Origin: WM-3-3 sp041660045
GTDB taxonomy: Bacteria > Pseudomonadota > Gammaproteobacteria > Methylococcales > Methylomonadaceae
Direction of reading: 5' to 3'
Length of the DNA stretch: 64,000 bases
Assembly: GCA_041660045.1 (NCBI GenBank)
Contig: JBAZXA010000007.1
Coordinates: 1 to 64,000, forward strand
The notes beneath the pieces were generated by a model. That model was not told the origin of the DNA, did not search any database, and saw only the letters and a list, made by a program, of their open reading frames with translations. Both the position numbers and the translations under genes were made by a program. Below, in pieces: positions 54,332 to 62,241 of this stretch (the stretch's first letter is position 1; each line of letters starts with the position of its first letter).

Positions 54332-54636
54332 ATTAACCGGCCTAACTTTAGGGTTGAATTATGGTAGTAGGTATGATCAATCTAAATCAAGGTAAAATTC
54401 ACGAAAATATAACATAAAAACCAACGGCAAATAGCTTGCAATTTGGTTAGGTCGTATCAAGTTTTTTAAAAAATGCAAAATTGAAATACGTGCAGTTTCC
54501 TTATAGCTATTTCAATTACTCTTTTAGGTTGTAATATTGCGACAAAAAGCATTGTTTGTTCATGACTTATTACACATAATAAGGGCTTAAGCAATATATA
54601 CTAAAGTCTAGCTAACCCGTTACATTATGACAGTCT
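54332..54636. other. Divergent regulatory region, FecR-barrel / Crp
   Basis: These 305 AT-rich bases hold no gene. Besides the + promoter at 54552-54580, a degenerate FNR/Crp-like element (TCAAT-CTAA-ATCAA, 54377-54390) lies about 50 bases upstream of the FecR-barrel start, and TTATTA-CACA-TAATAA is a perfect palindrome at 54567-54582 overlapping the crp-side -10. No canonical TGTGA-N6-TCACA site was found. Confidence 0.5.
54552..54580 (+). promoter_or_regulatory. Candidate sigma-70 promoter of the Crp-family gene
   Basis: TTGTTT (-35) and CATAAT (-10) are separated by 17 bases, about 57 bases upstream of the ATG. The palindrome TTATTA-CACA-TAATAA overlaps the -10, so autoregulation is possible. 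Confidence 0.4.
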
Positions 54637-55296
54637 ATGGAAACAGCCGATATTTTAAAATGCAATGAATTGTTCAAAGATCTCGAAGAAAGTGAATTAA
54701 AACTCATCGCTGATTTGACGTCAAAAAAGACAGTTGCTAAAAATGCTATTGTCCTAAGCGAAGGTGACACCTCGGATTCTATGTATATTATCAAGGAAGG
54801 CCAAGTAAACGTGACGCTTGCAAATGAAGATGGTGATGAGTTTATTTTATCAACTTTACACCCAGGTGATAATTTTGGTGAATTGTCATTATTGGATGAC
54901 GATCCAAGATCAGCGAATATCATTGCGATTGAGAAATGTGAGTTTATAGTATTGAATAAGGCTGATTTTTTTCGTTTGTTACAACAAAATCCGACTATTT
55001 CAATTAGTGTTATCAAATATTTATGCAGGAAAATTAGGGCTGTCACCAGTTGTGCGCAAGGCTTGGCACTACAAAATGTTTATGAGAGGATAGTAAATTA
55101 TTTATACAGCGTTGCGGTTCCTGCAGAAAATGGGGCGTTAGTCACGCCACGTTTAACCCAGCCAGATATCGCTAGACATGTTGGTGCAGGCCGGGAAATG
55201 GTCAATAAATTACTAAATGCGCTAAAAAAAGGCCGCTATCTGGAAATTGAAAACAAAGTCATAATCATAAAAAAGAAGCTACCGAGAACTTATTAA
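54637..55296 (+). CDS. Crp/Fnr-family transcription regulator
   Basis: A 219-residue regulator. The N-terminal cyclic-nucleotide domain holds FGELSLLDDDPRSANI, with the Glu and Arg-Ser that hold the cyclic phosphate in Crp. No N-terminal cysteine cluster is present, so it is not an oxygen-sensing Fnr. The C-terminal winged helix has LTQPDIARHVGAGREMVNKLLNAL. It is divergent from the FecR-barrel/cyclase operon; I infer that it reads the cyclase product. It could instead be the global Crp. Confidence 0.88.
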   Translation: METADILKCNELFKDLEESELKLIADLTSKKTVAKNAIVLSEGDTSDSMYIIKEGQVNVTLANEDGDEFILSTLHPGDNFGELSLLDDDPRSANIIAIEKCEFIVLNKADFFRLLQQNPTISISVIKYLCRKIRAVTSCAQGLALQNVYERIVNYLYSVAVPAENGALVTPRLTQPDIARHVGAGREMVNKLLNALKKGRYLEIENKVIIIKKKLPRTY

Positions 55297-55355
55297 GTTT
55301 TAAGAAGGCATCAACTTTAAAGATTATCATGATAAAAAGTTTGATTACCCAGCGT

Positions 55356-55372
55356 TTTTAGTCTAACTAAAA
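55356..55372. terminator. Small hairpin between convergent crp and modC
   Basis: TTTTAGT-CTA-ACTAAAA is a perfect 7-bp stem with a 3-base loop in the 84-base gap between the two convergent genes. AT-rich flanks with T runs are present on both sides (GGTTTTTA on +). A weak bidirectional terminator is plausible. Confidence 0.45.
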
Positions 55373-55380
55373 CTAGGTTT

Positions 55381-56547
55381 TTAATAAATTAAAGTTCGGT
55401 CAGCCGCTAAACTTAAATAATAATGCCCGTTGCCATGACTAACAACCCGTTGATAAGGTGGTGTGTCAATTTCGGCCAGATAACCCATTGAATGGGTTTT
55501 GATTAAGCAAAATATGTTTTGTCCTTCTTGTAGGCCTAAATCTTGGCTCGCACTCGGGGTAATCTCAGCGAGTAATGTTTCGCCACAATCCATTTGCACG
55601 ATGATGCTTTCGCCATGGGGAATCAGCGCACAAATACGGCCTTTAATTTGATTTTGTATGGAAATATCTTCAATATAGTTGCGCGAAAGCGCTATATCCT
55701 TGGCTCGAATGGCCACTTGAGTTTGGCTGCTAATTGCAAGATGGGGACGTAACGGCAATACCAATGGTAATTTTGCACTATGGGCATAGCTACAGCCTGC
55801 CACATAATTATGGCTGCTTATGGTTACCGTTAGCAAGTTGTCAATTTGCCGTATACCAAGATAATTGAGAATGCCTTGTTGTTTGGCTATGTCGCGTAAG
55901 GAACCGCGCAACAAAATTTTACCATTTTCTAAAACAACCAGTTTATCTGTGAGTTCTAAAATCTCGCTTAAGGATTGGCTGGCATAGAGCACAGGTAAGC
56001 CTAGTTCCCGTTCTAAGCGTTTTAATAGGGGGAGCAGTTGTAGGCGATAGCTATTGCCGATAGCAGCAAATGTTTCATCGAGTAACAGCAATTGTGGTGA
56101 TTTTAATAAAGAGCGTGCCAAGGCGACACGTTGGCGTTCTCCCATGGAAAGCTGTTCTATGCTGTGATTAAGGATAGGCTCCAATTCTAAAAGTTGCAGT
56201 AAAAAATTAAGTGTAAATATCCGCCGTTGTTTTAATGTTCGGTTGTAGGCGTCTAATAAGTTTTTATGGACAGTTTCTGACCGATGTGCCGAGTCAATTT
56301 GCAACACAGCACCTACGGGGCGCTGCTCGCGAGGTACCATAATGCCTTTTTTGCTATCAAATAGGGTTTTACCACCCAGCGCTATATAGCCGCTTTGTGG
56401 TTGGATAAGGCCAGCTATTAGGCCGAGCACGGTGCTTTTTCCGGCACCGGATTTTCCGTATAAGCCGACACTGGTACCATTTACTGAAAACTGTGTCGTT
56501 AAATCAAACAAGCCGCGACGTAGTTTTACATTAATTTCCAGTAACAT
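55381..56547 (-). CDS. modC: ModC-type molybdate ABC ATPase with altered catalytic motifs
   Basis: A 388-residue protein with the ModC layout: ABC domain, then a C-terminal TOBE/Mop-like domain. Walker A GKSGAGKST (31-39) and Walker B LLLLDE (Asp157, Glu158) are intact. The signature is LSMGE rather than LSGGE (Met135). DEPLASLD has become DETFAAIG, losing the D-loop Asp (Gly164). The H-loop His is Gln191 (YASQSL instead of YVSHSL). About 35 residues extend beyond E. coli ModC. No modB is present in the operon. ATPase activity may be weak or lost. Confidence 0.85.
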   Translation of the reverse strand: MLLEINVKLRRGLFDLTTQFSVNGTSVGLYGKSGAGKSTVLGLIAGLIQPQSGYIALGGKTLFDSKKGIMVPREQRPVGAVLQIDSAHRSETVHKNLLDAYNRTLKQRRIFTLNFLLQLLELEPILNHSIEQLSMGERQRVALARSLLKSPQLLLLDETFAAIGNSYRLQLLPLLKRLERELGLPVLYASQSLSEILELTDKLVVLENGKILLRGSLRDIAKQQGILNYLGIRQIDNLLTVTISSHNYVAGCSYAHSAKLPLVLPLRPHLAISSQTQVAIRAKDIALSRNYIEDISIQNQIKGRICALIPHGESIIVQMDCGETLLAEITPSASQDLGLQEGQNIFCLIKTHSMGYLAEIDTPPYQRVVSHGNGHYYLSLAADRTLIY

Positions 56548-56561
56548 GGTGTCTTGCTCCG

Positions 56562-56990
56562 TTATAAGGCTACCGCTAGGATAACGGCACCAGCTTTAAA
56601 GACTGCGGTAGCCGCTTGACCTTTACGCAAGCCCAAGGTTTCAACGCTATCAAGGGTGACTGTAGCGGCTATTTTTTCGCCGCCTTTTAATTCGATATCC
56701 ACTTCCGCATTGACAGCACCCATATTGACGTGCACGACAGTACCTAGTAACTGATTACGGGCTGAAAGCAGGTAGCCGCTCAAATCCGTTACAATGATAA
56801 TTTGTGGGGCTTTGACTAAGGCAATAATGTCTATGTCTGTTTTGATGGCTAAGCTGTCAACTGAATCTTTGGTAATGGAGGCGACAATGGTTTCGCCCCC
56901 CTTCAGGCCAATATGTATTTCGGCATAGACTTCACCTAGACGGATTTCCTTTACGGTTCCTAAAAATTGGTTACGTGCACTTGTTTTCAT
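56562..56990 (-). CDS. Di-Mop molybdate-binding protein (molbindin)
   Basis: A 142-residue protein made of two Mop domains, each starting with SARNQ(F/L)LGTV (residues 4 and 76) and continuing with a GGE-containing strand. Mop proteins store or buffer molybdate or tungstate in the cytoplasm. It takes the slot between modA and modC where a modB permease is normally found. GGTTAAC-type sequence upstream gives no strong ribosome-binding site. It lies 14 bases before modC and 57 after modA. Confidence 0.9.
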   Translation of the reverse strand: MKTSARNQFLGTVKEIRLGEVYAEIHIGLKGGETIVASITKDSVDSLAIKTDIDIIALVKAPQIIIVTDLSGYLLSARNQLLGTVVHVNMGAVNAEVDIELKGGEKIAATVTLDSVETLGLRKGQAATAVFKAGAVILAVAL

Positions 56991-57047
56991 GGTTAACTCT
57001 TTATAAATGTTTTAATGGCTACAAGGTGGCTGGCTTTAACCCCCTTT

Positions 57048-57821
57048 TTATTGTGTTTTTGTGGGCAGGGCATAACCAAATTTTTCTATAATGGCTAAAG
57101 ACGGCGCCGTTTTCATAAATGTCAATAACGCTAGTGCTGCTGGATTTTCAGCGCCAGTTTTCATCAGAACGGCATCTTGCAGGATAGGTTCATGCAGATT
57201 TTCAGGGACTATCCAGCCAGAGCCTGTACTAATCTTGTCGTTTTCGAATACTTGCGATAAGGCAACAAAGCCTAATTCTGCATTACCGGTGCTCACAAAT
57301 TGATGGGTTTGGGCAATATTTTCACCTTGTACTAGTAACGGTTGTAGTTGTTCCTGTAAACCTAAGGTTTTTAAGGTTGCAATTGCCGCTGCACCATAAG
57401 GCGCTAATTTTGGGTCAGCTATAGCTAAATGCTTAAATTTACCAGTGCTTAAAACTTTGCCTTGTTGGTCTACAAAATTTGGCGTGCTTGACCAAAGCAC
57501 TAGCTTGCCGATGGCATAAGTAAAACGGCTACCGGCTACGGTTAGTCCTGATTGTTCCAACTTCACTGGGTTTTTGTCATCAGCGGACAAAAATATTTCA
57601 AAAGGTGCGCCGTTTTCGAGTTGGGCAACAAATTTCCCGGATGAGCCAAAAGCTAATTTGGCATGATGTCCGGTGGCTTTTTCAAAGGCCTCGGCAATCT
57701 CGTTCATGGGTTTGGTAAAGTTTGCCGCTACCGCCACTAAGGTGGTTTCTGCTTGGCAAATGTCGGGTAAGCTTAAGAGGCTAAACGCTAATAATACAAG
57801 GTTGATGGGGTTAATTTGCAT
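57048..57821 (-). CDS. modA: Periplasmic molybdate-binding protein ModA
   Basis: A 257-residue solute-binding protein with a signal peptide (residues 1-24, ICQA). Family motifs include VAVAANFTKPMNEIAEAF, AFGSSGKFVAQLENGAPFEIFLSAD, the ANDPKLAPYG-like IADPKLAPYGAAA and LGFVALSQV. It binds molybdate or tungstate. It is second in the ModE-controlled operon, after the porin. Without modB here, it must deliver to a permease encoded elsewhere or serve another purpose. Confidence 0.93.
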   Translation of the reverse strand: MQINPINLVLLAFSLLSLPDICQAETTLVAVAANFTKPMNEIAEAFEKATGHHAKLAFGSSGKFVAQLENGAPFEIFLSADDKNPVKLEQSGLTVAGSRFTYAIGKLVLWSSTPNFVDQQGKVLSTGKFKHLAIADPKLAPYGAAAIATLKTLGLQEQLQPLLVQGENIAQTHQFVSTGNAELGFVALSQVFENDKISTGSGWIVPENLHEPILQDAVLMKTGAENPAALALLTFMKTAPSLAIIEKFGYALPTKTQ

Positions 57822-57870
57822 AATAAAATCTCAAAAGTAGATGTCGTTAGGAAAAAAATAGCTATGCAGT

Positions 57871-59373
57871 TCAAAATCTTAGCTGGCTTTGTACATAAAA
57901 ATAATCAATATCTTGCGGGTTTGGTGCGCTAGCTGCCTGTCTTAAGAATCTACCTTTGAAAAGATGTGCCCATCCAGCTTCGAAATTAAGGCTGCTATTG
58001 AAATCCCAACGGGCGTTCAGTTCCAGTTGTTGACCTAAATAACTACCTAAGCGCCCTGTGCGGTCTTGCAAGTTGGTGGTTGATAGGGCATCGGTGGCTT
58101 CTGCCAAAGAAAAGGCGCGATGGCTGATATAGGCTTGCACGTCAGAACGTGGTGAAAAGGTGATGCGGTAACCCGGGGTGTTAATGTTACTGCGCGCAAA
58201 AGGCCCGTAGATGCCAGTAGGGCCAAATTCAAAGCGGCGCGCACCAAATAAAGGATCAAAGCGTTGGTCTTTGTTGTCATTGGGATTTTGATCACCACTA
58301 GCATAGTCATATTCTAGGGCAAGTCGGGGCGACCAAGGGATATCAAAAGTATAGCCAACATCAAAATGTTCAGACCATGCTGCATGGTCAAGGTCCCGGC
58401 CATTGCTGGCCAGCGTGTTTGAGCGTACAGTACCAAATTGGCCAATAGCTTCCAGTTGGAAGTCAAATGCGGCTTTGGCGGGTTTGATATAAAAGCGTGT
58501 GCCGGGGGTAAAATAGCGGCGGTTACGGCTTTGATTGCGGGGGCTATCACCTTCATCCAGATTATAAAGGTAAATTTCGCTATTAATGCCTAGGCCAATG
58601 TTATAAAGCTCTAAAAAACCACCCGAAAAAAATGTCCTAGGATCTTCCTGGTCAAATTGCTGCCGGTCATTAAGAATATCTGTCGCACTTGTGGGTAAAC
58701 GTAAGACTGGCTGGGTAAAAAACGCATTAAATTGCCAGTTATCGTAGTCTAACAAGCGTAAGCGTACGCCCGTAAAACTATTGATGGTGTTACGGAAAGC
58801 ATTGCGGGCAACTAATCGGCGGCTACCAAAATTAAGCGTTTGACGACCGACGATCACTTCGGCACCGAGGCCGCTATAAAACAAGTTTTGGTCTGCCCAC
58901 GCGACATAAGCTTGGATAAAATCAGCGGTGTTGGCGTGGGTATTATTTAATGTTGAACCGGTATCCGCGGCCAATGCCCGTGCATCTAAAAACTCTGTGC
59001 CTAGTCTAAAACCTTGCCAATGGGCTTCCAGCCAAAGATCAGTTTGTAGGGCAATTTGTTGGTCCCCACCTCGGCTATTAGCGGTAAACCTACCGTCCGA
59101 AACCTCGTAGCGGGTACGTTGCTCTACCGATACGGAAAGCCAGTCGGGTAATTTCAAGGTGTCGTGTAAATTCCAAACGGGTTTTTCGTATTTACCAGAG
59201 CCTAACAAATAATCATTATATTGGCTTTGTGCCGCTGCAAATGGTGGCCGGCTATAGCTTTTCTTTTCTGCCGCTAAGCCTTCTTCAATATAAACAGCAT
59301 TTAAACTGCTGGCTATGGCAAGGCTAAACGCAAAAGGTAAGGCAGGGGTGGATATTTTATAATCTTTAGTCAT
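57871..59373 (-). CDS. Alginate-export-family outer-membrane porin in the molybdate operon
   Basis: A beta-barrel protein of about 500 residues in the alginate-export (AlgE-like) family. A signal sequence (to about residue 35, GLAAE) is followed by alternating strands with IVGRQTLNFGSRRLV, NSFTGVRLRLLDYD and a terminal YVQSQLRF. The final Phe is the Bam recognition residue. ATG 59373 is preferred to in-frame TTG 59418, because the sequence between forms a terminator-like hairpin. It leads the modA-Mop-modC operon, so a role in passing molybdate or tungstate across the outer membrane is inferred, not alginate. Confidence 0.87.
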   Translation of the reverse strand: MTKDYKISTPALPFAFSLAIASSLNAVYIEEGLAAEKKSYSRPPFAAAQSQYNDYLLGSGKYEKPVWNLHDTLKLPDWLSVSVEQRTRYEVSDGRFTANSRGGDQQIALQTDLWLEAHWQGFRLGTEFLDARALAADTGSTLNNTHANTADFIQAYVAWADQNLFYSGLGAEVIVGRQTLNFGSRRLVARNAFRNTINSFTGVRLRLLDYDNWQFNAFFTQPVLRLPTSATDILNDRQQFDQEDPRTFFSGGFLELYNIGLGINSEIYLYNLDEGDSPRNQSRNRRYFTPGTRFYIKPAKAAFDFQLEAIGQFGTVRSNTLASNGRDLDHAAWSEHFDVGYTFDIPWSPRLALEYDYASGDQNPNDNKDQRFDPLFGARRFEFGPTGIYGPFARSNINTPGYRITFSPRSDVQAYISHRAFSLAEATDALSTTNLQDRTGRLGSYLGQQLELNARWDFNSSLNFEAGWAHLFKGRFLRQAASAPNPQDIDYFYVQSQLRF

Positions 59374-59385
59374 CTGAGAGCTACC

Positions 59386-59418
59386 ACGAAAAAATTGGCC
59401 AAACCTCTGCTGGGCCAA
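59386..59418 (-). terminator. Leader hairpin 2 with T run, attenuator-like
   Basis: On the minus strand, TTGGCC pairs with GGCCAA across a 12-base loop and is followed directly by TTTTTT. It ends about 13 bases before the porin ATG. It has the form of an intrinsic terminator inside the mRNA leader. Confidence 0.6.
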
Positions 59419-59428
59419 GAAATTTTAT

Positions 59429-59451
59429 AAAAATTGCCTAAAGTTTAGGCA
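59429..59451 (-). terminator. Leader hairpin 1 with T run, attenuator-like
   Basis: On the minus strand, the 17-base palindrome TGCCTAAA-C-TTTAGGCA is followed by ATTTTTA. Allowing a minimal loop leaves a 6-7 bp stem. It lies between the ModE-box promoter and hairpin 2. Confidence 0.5.
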
Positions 59452-59462
59452 GGTTCAGTGAT

Positions 59463-59490
59463 AGTTTACATCGTTATGTATTAAAGTAAA
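59463..59490 (-). promoter_or_regulatory. Candidate promoter of the porin-modA-mop-modC operon
   Basis: On the minus strand TTTACT (-35, 59485-59490) and TAAACT (-10, 59463-59468) have a 16-base spacer. The ModE palindrome covers the -35, so ModE-molybdate would block RNA polymerase. The start site would fall near 59456, ahead of both leader hairpins. Confidence 0.45.
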
Positions 59491-59497
59491 TAACGAT
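59470..59497. promoter_or_regulatory. ModE operator
   Basis: Inverted repeat ATCGTTAT / ATAACGAT with inner GTA and TAA around a TTAAAG core. The pattern CGTTAT-x-T-x-N6-TA-x-ATAACG matches the known E. coli modA operator closely. It lies between the divergent porin-mod operon and modE. Confidence 0.85.
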
Positions 59498-59616
59498 AAA
59501 AAAATGATGTGTTCTTGTTTTTGAAATAATCTCAAAACCGTATTGTTTTAAAATTGCGAAAATACGTTGCAAAGTGCGCTGTTAGGTAAGCAATTTGGGT
59601 TTAAGATAACTGCCTG

Positions 59617-59645
59617 TTAGGTGTCTATTTTGAATAGTCTATAAT
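59617..59645 (+). promoter_or_regulatory. Candidate modE promoter
   Basis: A consensus TATAAT at 59640-59645 lies 47 bases before the modE ATG, with a weak TTAGGT 17 bases upstream of it. It is about 145 bases from the ModE palindrome, so ModE autoregulation from that site is not obvious. Confidence 0.5.
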
Positions 59646-59692
59646 GTCGGCAACCTTGCAATTTTTGCTGTTCCAATTAAAGGTTGTTTATT

Positions 59693-60535
59693 ATGTCCAA
59701 TACATCAAGCATTAAGGCTATGCCAACTTCTTGGGTGGAAGGCGATTTACGTCTAGCCGGGGCTTTGGATAGTCGGATGATAGCGTTATTGCGGGCAATC
59801 AACTTGACAGGTTCTATCAACCAAGCGGCTAAACAAGCCGGTTTGAGTTACAAAGGGGCATGGCAAATGATCGAACGGGCTAATAATTTGGCGCCTAAGG
59901 TATTGGTGGCTACCAGTACAGGTGGCAGTAAAGGTGGAGGTACAAACTTAACCGGGGCAGGATTATCCTTACTGCATTTATTTGATGATTTACAACAGCA
60001 ACATCAGCAGTTTTTACACACCCTTAACCAGAACTTGGCAGCAGATCCTGAGCTAATGCTGCTATTAAAACCGCTGGCGATTAAAACTAGCGCGACTAAC
60101 CAGTTATTTGGGCGGATTACTAATATTAAGTTAGGCGCGGTTAATGCTGAACTGTCAGTCCAATTAAAAGGTGGCGAACAAGTCATAGTTTCACTGGCTT
60201 TAGAGACGGTTAGCGCTTTAGCACTTAACACTGGGCTAGACGTTTTATTAATCATTAATGCACCAGAAATTAGCGTTATAGTTGGCAATCTGGCACATTT
60301 ATCGGCGCGTAATTGCTTACAGGGCACTGTCGTGCGTAGCCAACAAGATGGTGTGGATTCTGAGGTGGTTGTCCGTTTAGCGGGCGGTGATAGCTTGACA
60401 GCCACGATTACCCAAATCAGTAGCGATACTTTATCCATTGAGGTTGGCACAGCGGTTTGTCTCGCCTTTAAAAGCAATGCCGTGTTATTAGCTGTTATGG
60501 CAAATACGGCGTTAAACAAAGTAGAAAATAATTAA
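59693..60535 (+). CDS. modE: Molybdate-dependent transcription regulator ModE
   Basis: A 280-residue regulator. The N-terminal winged helix of the ModE/LysR kind (IALLRAINLTGSINQAAKQAGLSYKGAWQMIERAN) is followed by GGSKGGGTNLT, typical of ModE, and two C-terminal Mop domains (from about residues 130 and 205) that bind molybdate or tungstate. ATG 59693 has AAAGG nine bases upstream and is preferred over TTG 59684. It is divergent from the operon that carries its operator. pmm-like downstream gene follows after 31 bases. Confidence 0.94.
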   Translation: MSNTSSIKAMPTSWVEGDLRLAGALDSRMIALLRAINLTGSINQAAKQAGLSYKGAWQMIERANNLAPKVLVATSTGGSKGGGTNLTGAGLSLLHLFDDLQQQHQQFLHTLNQNLAADPELMLLLKPLAIKTSATNQLFGRITNIKLGAVNAELSVQLKGGEQVIVSLALETVSALALNTGLDVLLIINAPEISVIVGNLAHLSARNCLQGTVVRSQQDGVDSEVVVRLAGGDSLTATITQISSDTLSIEVGTAVCLAFKSNAVLLAVMANTALNKVENN

Positions 60536-60566
60536 CCTTAATAACAATCTGCCGACTAAAAACTTC

Positions 60567-62000
60567 ATGACTAAAATTAACCTTCAAAATTTGATGGCTG
60601 AAAGCGGCGTTGCTTTTGGCACCAGTGGTGCGCGCGGCCTAGTGAGCCAAATGACAAATGATGTTTGTGCGGCCTATACCCTGGCCTTTTTGCAAGCGCT
60701 AGATTTAGCTAAGCCAGGTCAAAAAATTGCTTTAGGTATGGATTTACGCCCATCTAGCCCGGCCATAGCGCTAGCTTGTGCGGCTGCTATAGCATCAACA
60801 GGTGGTGAGGTTGTGTTTTGTGGGGTTTTGCCGACACCCGCATTAGCCTTGTACGCATTGGCTAATGCGATCCCTGCCATCATGGTGACTGGCAGCCACA
60901 TACCCTTTGACCGTAACGGTATTAAGTTTTATCGGGCAGAAGGGGAAATCAGCAAAGCCGATGAGGCAGGCATAAGCCAAGCGGTAGTTAGCTTAGCGAA
61001 AGTAACCTGCCCTAATGAATTGCCAATGATCCATGGCGATGCCTTAAAACAGTATCAGCAGCGTTATCTTGATGTTTTCGGTGGTGATTTGTTAACGGGA
61101 TGGCGGATAGGTGTCTATGAGCATTCGAGTGCAGCGCGTGATTGTCTACGCGAATTGTTAAATGCTTTAGGCGCCGAAGTGATAAGTTTGGCGCGTACCG
61201 ATACCTTTGTGCCTATCGATACGGAGGCAGTCAGTGATGAAGACAAGCAACGGGGCTTGGCTTGGGCGGCACAATATAAGTTAGATGCCATCATTTCTAC
61301 CGATGGCGACGGTGACCGGCCTTTAATTGCAGATGAAACTGGCCACTGGTGGCGGGGCGATATAGTCGGTTTATTATGCGCTAAATTTTTACATGCGCAG
61401 TGTGTGGTAACGCCGGTTAGTTGTAACACCGCGATTGAATTATCAGAGGCATTTCAGCAAGTGATACGGACTCGGATAGGTTCACCTTACGTGATTGCAG
61501 GTATGGAACAGGTACAAACTGGCAGTGTGGCTGGTTTTGAGGCGAATGGTGGCTTTTTGGCAGGCCCAGGCCTGACTGTGAATGGCCAAGTGTTGACGGC
61601 TTTACCTACCCGAGACGCTGTTTTGCCTGCGCTGGCATTATTGGCAATGGCTAGGCAACAAGGAGTGGCGTTATCATCGCTGTTGCTGGCGTTACCTAAG
61701 CGCTTTACCGCCAGTGACCGCTTGCAAGCTTTTGCGCCAGAGCACAGCCGAGCGTTGTTGGCGAGTCTGGAAAAAAATGATGAAGCTAGTTTGAGTTTGT
61801 GGGACAAAGCTTTAGGTGCGGTCATTAAAAGAGATAGCACGGATGGTTTGCGGCTAAGTTTTGAAAACGGTGACATCATCCATTTAAGGCCTTCTGGAAA
61901 TGCTCCTGAGCTACGTTGTTATGCCGAAGCTAATACGGTTGAACGTGCGCAAAGCCTAGTCGCTAATACGCTTAAACAAATTAGCCGAACAAATGGCTGA
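60567..62000 (+). CDS. Phosphomannomutase/phosphoglucomutase family enzyme
   Basis: A 477-residue alpha-D-phosphohexomutase with all four domain signatures: the phosphoserine loop TGSHIPFDRNGIKF, the metal loop DGDGDRP, the sugar loop GFEANGG and the phosphate loop RPSGNAPE. It interconverts hexose 1- and 6-phosphates for polysaccharide precursors. The active loop reads TGSHIP where many relatives have TASHNP. Whether mannose, glucose or both is used cannot be told. It lies 31 bases after modE but has no obvious link to molybdate. Confidence 0.88.
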   Translation: MTKINLQNLMAESGVAFGTSGARGLVSQMTNDVCAAYTLAFLQALDLAKPGQKIALGMDLRPSSPAIALACAAAIASTGGEVVFCGVLPTPALALYALANAIPAIMVTGSHIPFDRNGIKFYRAEGEISKADEAGISQAVVSLAKVTCPNELPMIHGDALKQYQQRYLDVFGGDLLTGWRIGVYEHSSAARDCLRELLNALGAEVISLARTDTFVPIDTEAVSDEDKQRGLAWAAQYKLDAIISTDGDGDRPLIADETGHWWRGDIVGLLCAKFLHAQCVVTPVSCNTAIELSEAFQQVIRTRIGSPYVIAGMEQVQTGSVAGFEANGGFLAGPGLTVNGQVLTALPTRDAVLPALALLAMARQQGVALSSLLLALPKRFTASDRLQAFAPEHSRALLASLEKNDEASLSLWDKALGAVIKRDSTDGLRLSFENGDIIHLRPSGNAPELRCYAEANTVERAQSLVANTLKQISRTNG

Positions 62001-62086
62001 GGACACGGTAAATGACAGTGGCAAGGTAACCGGCCTATCGACTTAAATTTTATAAAAGCGAGAATTGTGCTATTACATGAAAAACC

Positions 62087-62119
62087 TGTGGTATTGCCCG
62101 AAGCCAGGGTAATACCACA
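62087..62119. terminator. Hairpin between the phosphohexomutase and PEP-CTERM genes
   Basis: TGTGGTATTGCCC pairs with GGGTAATACCACA (13 bp, one G-T wobble) around a 7-base loop, in the gap between convergent genes. On the minus strand it is followed by GGTTTTTC, so it probably ends the PEP-CTERM transcript; on + it is followed by A residues. Confidence 0.6.
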
Positions 62120-62241
62120 AAAAAAGGCTTAAAGTATTGCAAGGGCAGTCTGATGGTCGTCAAATCCTAACCCTAAATACAACAGTTGTTAAGGGTCAGG
62201 CTTGGCGTTGCATTCAAAATCTATATTAGATGAATACTTAA

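Larger units (their letters stand above)
59374..59692. other. Divergent mod/modE regulatory region
   Basis: This 319-base region carries, from the modE side leftwards: a TATAAT -10 for modE (59640-59645), the ModE palindrome (59470-59497), a minus-strand promoter overlapping it, and two hairpin-plus-T-run structures in the minus-strand leader. No gene is visible. Confidence 0.7.

Noticed and set aside
56991..57047. Hidden modB between modA and the Mop gene
   Set aside because: Only 57 bases are available, and no other molybdate-operon gap exceeds that.
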